Below, piece by piece: positions 61,877 through 64,000 of a stretch of DNA of 64,000 nucleotides; the first letter of the stretch is position 1; the number at the start of each line of letters is the position of its first letter. The notes below the pieces were generated by a model that was not told the DNA's origin, searched no databases, and saw nothing but the letters and a program-made list of their open reading frames with translations. A program made the position numbers and the translations under genes. Source of the stretch: CAZGUH01 sp964529005. GTDB taxonomy: Bacteria > Actinomycetota > Acidimicrobiia > Acidimicrobiales > Ilumatobacteraceae. The stretch lies in the NCBI GenBank assembly GCA_964529005.1, contig CAZGUH010000011.1, forward strand, positions 20,885-84,884, given 5' to 3'.

Positions 61877-62009
61877 AGCTGCGAATGAAGGCCGCGGCTA
61901 CGGCGATCGACACGGTGACGACCAGCGCGATCAGCGAGGCTGAGCCAGCTCCCCGGTGCGTGGCGGGGCGCTCCCAGCAGTCGGCACCTGGGCCTGACAT
62001 AACGTGCAT
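61751..62009 (-). pseudogene. Possible frameshifted small membrane protein
   Basis: From ATG 62009 or a later start, one frame has a helix (SASLIALVVTVSIAVAAAFI). After a frame change near 61860 the other has RWRLGRATGFEARPLRRVGA and a second helix (MVAITVLILGVEP) to TAG at 61751. Each half is only membrane-like when the frame is switched. The case is weaker than for its two neighbours, and it overlaps the zinc-finger gene that extends to 61931. Confidence 0.3.
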
Positions 62010-62170
62010 AGCCCGCGGTTCTTAGCCTGTCGCTTTCTGCGACGATACGCAGCCTGTCGGCACGCAGAGGAGCAGTAAGACGCCATCCCAGAAGAGGGGA
62101 GCGGCTCTGCGCAATTAGTGCACTTTCGCCGGGACCTGGTGGCGCGCACGGTCAGTTGCTCCTTCCCCAT
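61931..62170 (-). CDS. Small zinc-finger protein, last gene of the accessory cassette
   Basis: A 79-residue basic protein. It has CTNCAEPLP, then YCSSACRQAAYRRRKRQ and CTLCQAQV. The four-cysteine ribbon followed by a CSxxCRQxAYRRR helix is a known DNA/RNA-type zinc finger in actinobacteria and mobile elements. The ATG at 62170 overlaps the ATPase stop by 19 nt, so the two are probably translated together. Base use is less GC-rich than most of the window. Specific function unknown. Confidence 0.65.
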   Translation of the reverse strand: MGKEQLTVRATRSRRKCTNCAEPLPSSGMASYCSSACRQAAYRRRKRQAKNRGLCTLCQAQVPTAGSAPPRTGELAQPR

Positions 62171-63399
62171 CTGAGGAAGTAGGCGAAGAATGGATCGGCA
62201 ATGTGCAGCGTTGACATTTCAGCGTCGTAGTCGAGCACCGGTTCACCCTCGATCTGATCTCGGGAGATCTTGGCCATCTCCTCCAGCACGCGCGTGATCT
62301 CGTGCCGCTGCGGGAGCTCCTCGGCTAAGACGTTCCGCATTCCTGTACGGAGTTGCTCGTACGTCAACTCAGTGAGGGGACCGGTCTCGGCGATCGCAGT
62401 CAGCACTACTCCATAGATGTCTGCCGTAGCGCCGCTCTGCAACAGTCGTGGCTTGCGGTCGGTTCGCTGTCGAGGGCCACGCGCGAGGAGATCAAAGGCC
62501 GACTTCGATGCGGCCGATCCCCGTTCTTGAAAGAAGGCCGGCCAATCGGGGGCAGCCAGCGCCTTAGGTTCAGGCGCCGTCTCACGTAGGCCGTTCGACT
62601 TGCAGAGTTGTAGGCAGAAATCCTGCATCAGGTGGGGAGAGGAGAAACTCTCCTTGGCGAGGCGTCGACCTAACGCCCCGGCGTTGTCGATGGCGTTCAG
62701 AGCAGCGAAGCCCTTCTCTGCGATGCGTGCGAGTTCCGCCTCAGACCAAAACTTGATTGACAGCTGTTCGACGCGACCCGTCATCTCCTTCTCGACCCGA
62801 ACAGCGTCGTATGCGCGATGTGGCACCGAAGCGAAAATCACGGGAAGGCCCCGAAATACGAGGTCCTTCAGGCCTCGCACAATTCCGAGCTGAACCTCAG
62901 GTGGGATGTAATGGAAATCGTCCACTACCAGGACGCGGAGATTGCTGGCGAGGGCCTCGCGGGCGGCGGATGGGATATCGCGCTCGCGGCCCACGCTGAA
63001 AGTCTGGGCGTTTGAGCTTGAATCCCTAGATCCTGTTGCGGCGTTGCCGACCATCGAGACGCCGACGGTTCGGTTCTGCTCGGTGGTATCCGAGACAGAG
63101 TTCGTCTCTTCGGTGTGTGTCGGAAGCCTCAATCGGTCTGCCACCCCGAACCAGAACTCGTCGAGACTTCTAATCTCTCCTCCCGAGAGCCAAATCGGGT
63201 CCACGAGAACCGACGACAGAAGAACGGTCTCGCCGCTCTTCGTCGGACCGGAAAGGGACAAGATCCTGTGCCTCTCGTCTAGGTAATCCCTTAGGCGCTC
63301 CTCAAGGTGAAGGTCGGCACGACTGTCATAGGTGATGGTCGGCATTCCGCCTGGGACAAACACGTCGGAGGCACGGTGCCTAGCGCTTGCGATCGCCAC
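62152..63399 (-). CDS. AAA/STAND-like ATPase with degenerate Walker A (Lys to Glu)
   Basis: A 415-residue protein. The P-loop is at residues 51-58, SGPTKSGETVL, where the invariant lysine is glutamate (GAG, 63231-63229). Walker B is LRVLVVDDFHYI (155-165). WLSGGEIRSLDEFWFGVADR between them, the VPHRAYDAV sensor region and a helical C-terminal half (to FFAYFLRWGRSN) suggest an AAA/NACHT-like ATPase of accessory or defence type. The GTG at 63399 or ATG at 63345 may be the start. Codon use is clearly less GC-biased than in core genes, consistent with transfer. Partners are a HTH gene 9 nt upstream and a zinc-finger gene overlapping downstream. Confidence 0.7.
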   Translation of the reverse strand: MAIASARHRASDVFVPGGMPTITYDSRADLHLEERLRDYLDERHRILSLSGPTKSGETVLLSSVLVDPIWLSGGEIRSLDEFWFGVADRLRLPTHTEETNSVSDTTEQNRTVGVSMVGNAATGSRDSSSNAQTFSVGRERDIPSAAREALASNLRVLVVDDFHYIPPEVQLGIVRGLKDLVFRGLPVIFASVPHRAYDAVRVEKEMTGRVEQLSIKFWSEAELARIAEKGFAALNAIDNAGALGRRLAKESFSSPHLMQDFCLQLCKSNGLRETAPEPKALAAPDWPAFFQERGSAASKSAFDLLARGPRQRTDRKPRLLQSGATADIYGVVLTAIAETGPLTELTYEQLRTGMRNVLAEELPQRHEITRVLEEMAKISRDQIEGEPVLDYDAEMSTLHIADPFFAYFLRWGRSN

Positions 63400-63408
63400 G
63401 GCGCGAAC

Positions 63409-63660
63409 TTAGCCGGAGGACGGTGGCCGACCGTCGAACGTGATCGAGCTGATCTCAGCGTTCAAGGACTTCGCTGTACCTTCAAACCTGCGGTACAGGG
63501 TGGCGCGATGGACCCCCAGCGCCCGGGCCAGTGCAGACACGTCGGCTGAGGCGGCGCGCGCGTCGACCAGCAGCTGAGCCATCTCGCGCTCGATCAGCGC
63601 CTTAGCCACGGCGAGACCTCTGGCTCTGTCGAGCAATGCGCGATGCTCGTCCGAAGTCAA
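63409..63660 (-). CDS. Small helix-turn-helix protein
   Basis: About 83 residues. The C-terminal half has VSALARALGVHRATLYRRFEG, a Fis/Hin-type HTH (split as VSALARALGV and HRATLYRRFEG); the N-terminal half is a helical dimer-like segment. TTG 63660 overlaps the upstream stop as TTGA; TTG 63666 is also open. It lies 9 nt before the ATPase gene and is a good candidate for the cassette's regulator or a DNA-targeting subunit. Confidence 0.6.
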   Translation of the reverse strand: MTSDEHRALLDRARGLAVAKALIEREMAQLLVDARAASADVSALARALGVHRATLYRRFEGTAKSLNAEISSITFDGRPPSSG

Positions 63661-63869
63661 AGGCAACCGTCCAGAGGCGGGACAGTGGGGGAGTCTGCGT
63701 AGATATCGCGTTCTAGGTCAAGGGCGGCTGCGCCGCCCGTTCCGGCTTGCGCCGGAACTGGTTGGCCCAGCCGCGCTCGGACCCACTTCTGCTGCTCCTC
63801 ACGAATCGCCTTCATCGTCTGGCCCCAGCGCCGAGACGCGGACCATGGGCGATAGCCGCCCGGCTTCAT
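63657..63869 (-). CDS. Small protein of unknown function, first visible gene of the cassette
   Basis: A 70-residue frame from ATG 63869 (MKPGGYRPWSASRRWGQTMK, then AIREEQQKWVRARLGQ and a Gly/Ala linker). The same frame is open and coding-like for about 30 residues upstream to a TGA (AGYCAAYCTKGGERAETV), so the true start may be earlier and non-ATG, or the gene may be a fragment. A perfect AAAGGAGG lies about 50 nt upstream of the ATG. Its stop overlaps the HTH start. Not recognised. Confidence 0.4.
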   Translation of the reverse strand: MKPGGYRPWSASRRWGQTMKAIREEQQKWVRARLGQPVPAQAGTGGAAALDLERDIYADSPTVPPLDGCL

Positions 63870-63961
63870 CTCGCCAGTTCGGATGTCGACCGTCTCGGCT
63901 CGCTCGCCTCCTTTCGTGCAGTAGGCGGCGCAGTAGCCGGCCTTCTGTGAGCGCTCGGGAG

Positions 63962-64000
63962 AAGCCGCGTTCGGTGCTCATCGAAAACCGCGTTTGGTGC
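63962..64000. repeat. Two imperfect 16-bp direct repeats at the window edge
   Basis: AAGCCGCGTTCGGTGC (63962-63977) and AAACCGCGTTTGGTGC (63985-64000) match at 14 of 16 positions with a 23-bp period. They lie upstream of the accessory cassette. The array may continue beyond the window; iterons, transposon-end repeats or operator sites are all possible. Confidence 0.6.

Noticed and set aside
63799..63981. A 60-codon minus-strand ORF near the right edge (MSTERGFSRALTEG)
   Set aside because: It overlaps the better-supported 63657-63869 frame in another frame and has random-like composition.

Overview
The window is about 70% GC and reads as a draft-assembly scaffold (two 100-N gaps) from an actinobacterium. 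The best guess is class Acidimicrobiia (Ilumatobacter-like), but this is an inference. Support comes from the gene order pgsA / gcvH / FHA protein / MerR / DUF151 nuclease / MerR / gcvT / gcvP, which resembles the Rv1822-Rv1832 region of Mycobacterium tuberculosis. It also comes from an AftD-like arabinosyltransferase, a luciferase-like (possibly F420-dependent) oxidoreductase, a DUF222-HNH protein, and many apparently leaderless genes in which a TANNNT -10 box sits 6-8 nt before an ATG or GTG.

Layout. 1-6.7 kb: envelope glycosylation, with a partial membrane protein, a giant AftD-like transferase and a PIG-V-like mannosyltransferase. 6.7-13.5 kb: a PPK2 kinase, a three-subunit xanthine-dehydrogenase-type molybdo-flavoenzyme, a phosphoribosyltransferase and a phytoene-desaturase-like flavoprotein. 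13.5-21.9 kb: a probable catabolic island of two convergent operons. One encodes a creatininase-family amidase and an M20 carbamoylase. The other encodes an LLM oxidoreductase, a cytosine-deaminase-like amidohydrolase, an SDR and an NMT1-type ABC importer. Together they suggest uptake and ring opening of a nitrogen heterocycle such as a pyrimidine, creatinine or hydantoin. 22-27.6 kb: a small membrane protein, GDPD, aldehyde dehydrogenase, acyl-CoA ligase and acyl-CoA dehydrogenase. 27.6-33.5 kb: a repeat-rich gap, ispH, a DUF512 radical-SAM protein, der, a zinc-ribbon membrane protein, a DUF222-HNH protein and tRNA-Pro(GGG).

33.6-39.6 kb: an exopolysaccharide operon (GT39-like protein, BcsA-like synthase, tethered GH8 glucanase). 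39.8-44.7 kb: small genes, a decayed oligopeptide ABC ATPase joined to a quinone-reductase tail, an EVE protein, molybdate modBC without a visible modA, and an RTX protein. 44.8-50.7 kb: prfC, an SOS-associated (YedK/HMCES) peptidase, a HIT protein, pgsA and a sugar-1-phosphate nucleotidyltransferase fused to an apparently dead phosphomannomutase domain. 50.7-58.3 kb: the glycine-cleavage neighbourhood, with a tandem glycine riboswitch in front of gcvP only. 58.4-60.9 kb: a VWA lipoprotein, an FKBP and an AIM24-like protein.

60.9-64 kb is accessory. Three neighbouring genes carry frameshifts (DUF378, a DICT-like sensor, a small membrane protein). Next comes a four-gene overlapping minus-strand cassette with atypical base usage: a small protein, a HTH protein, an AAA/STAND-like ATPase whose Walker-A lysine is replaced by glutamate, and a zinc-finger protein. 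The window ends in two imperfect 16-bp direct repeats. This cassette and the heterocycle island are the best candidates for undescribed systems.
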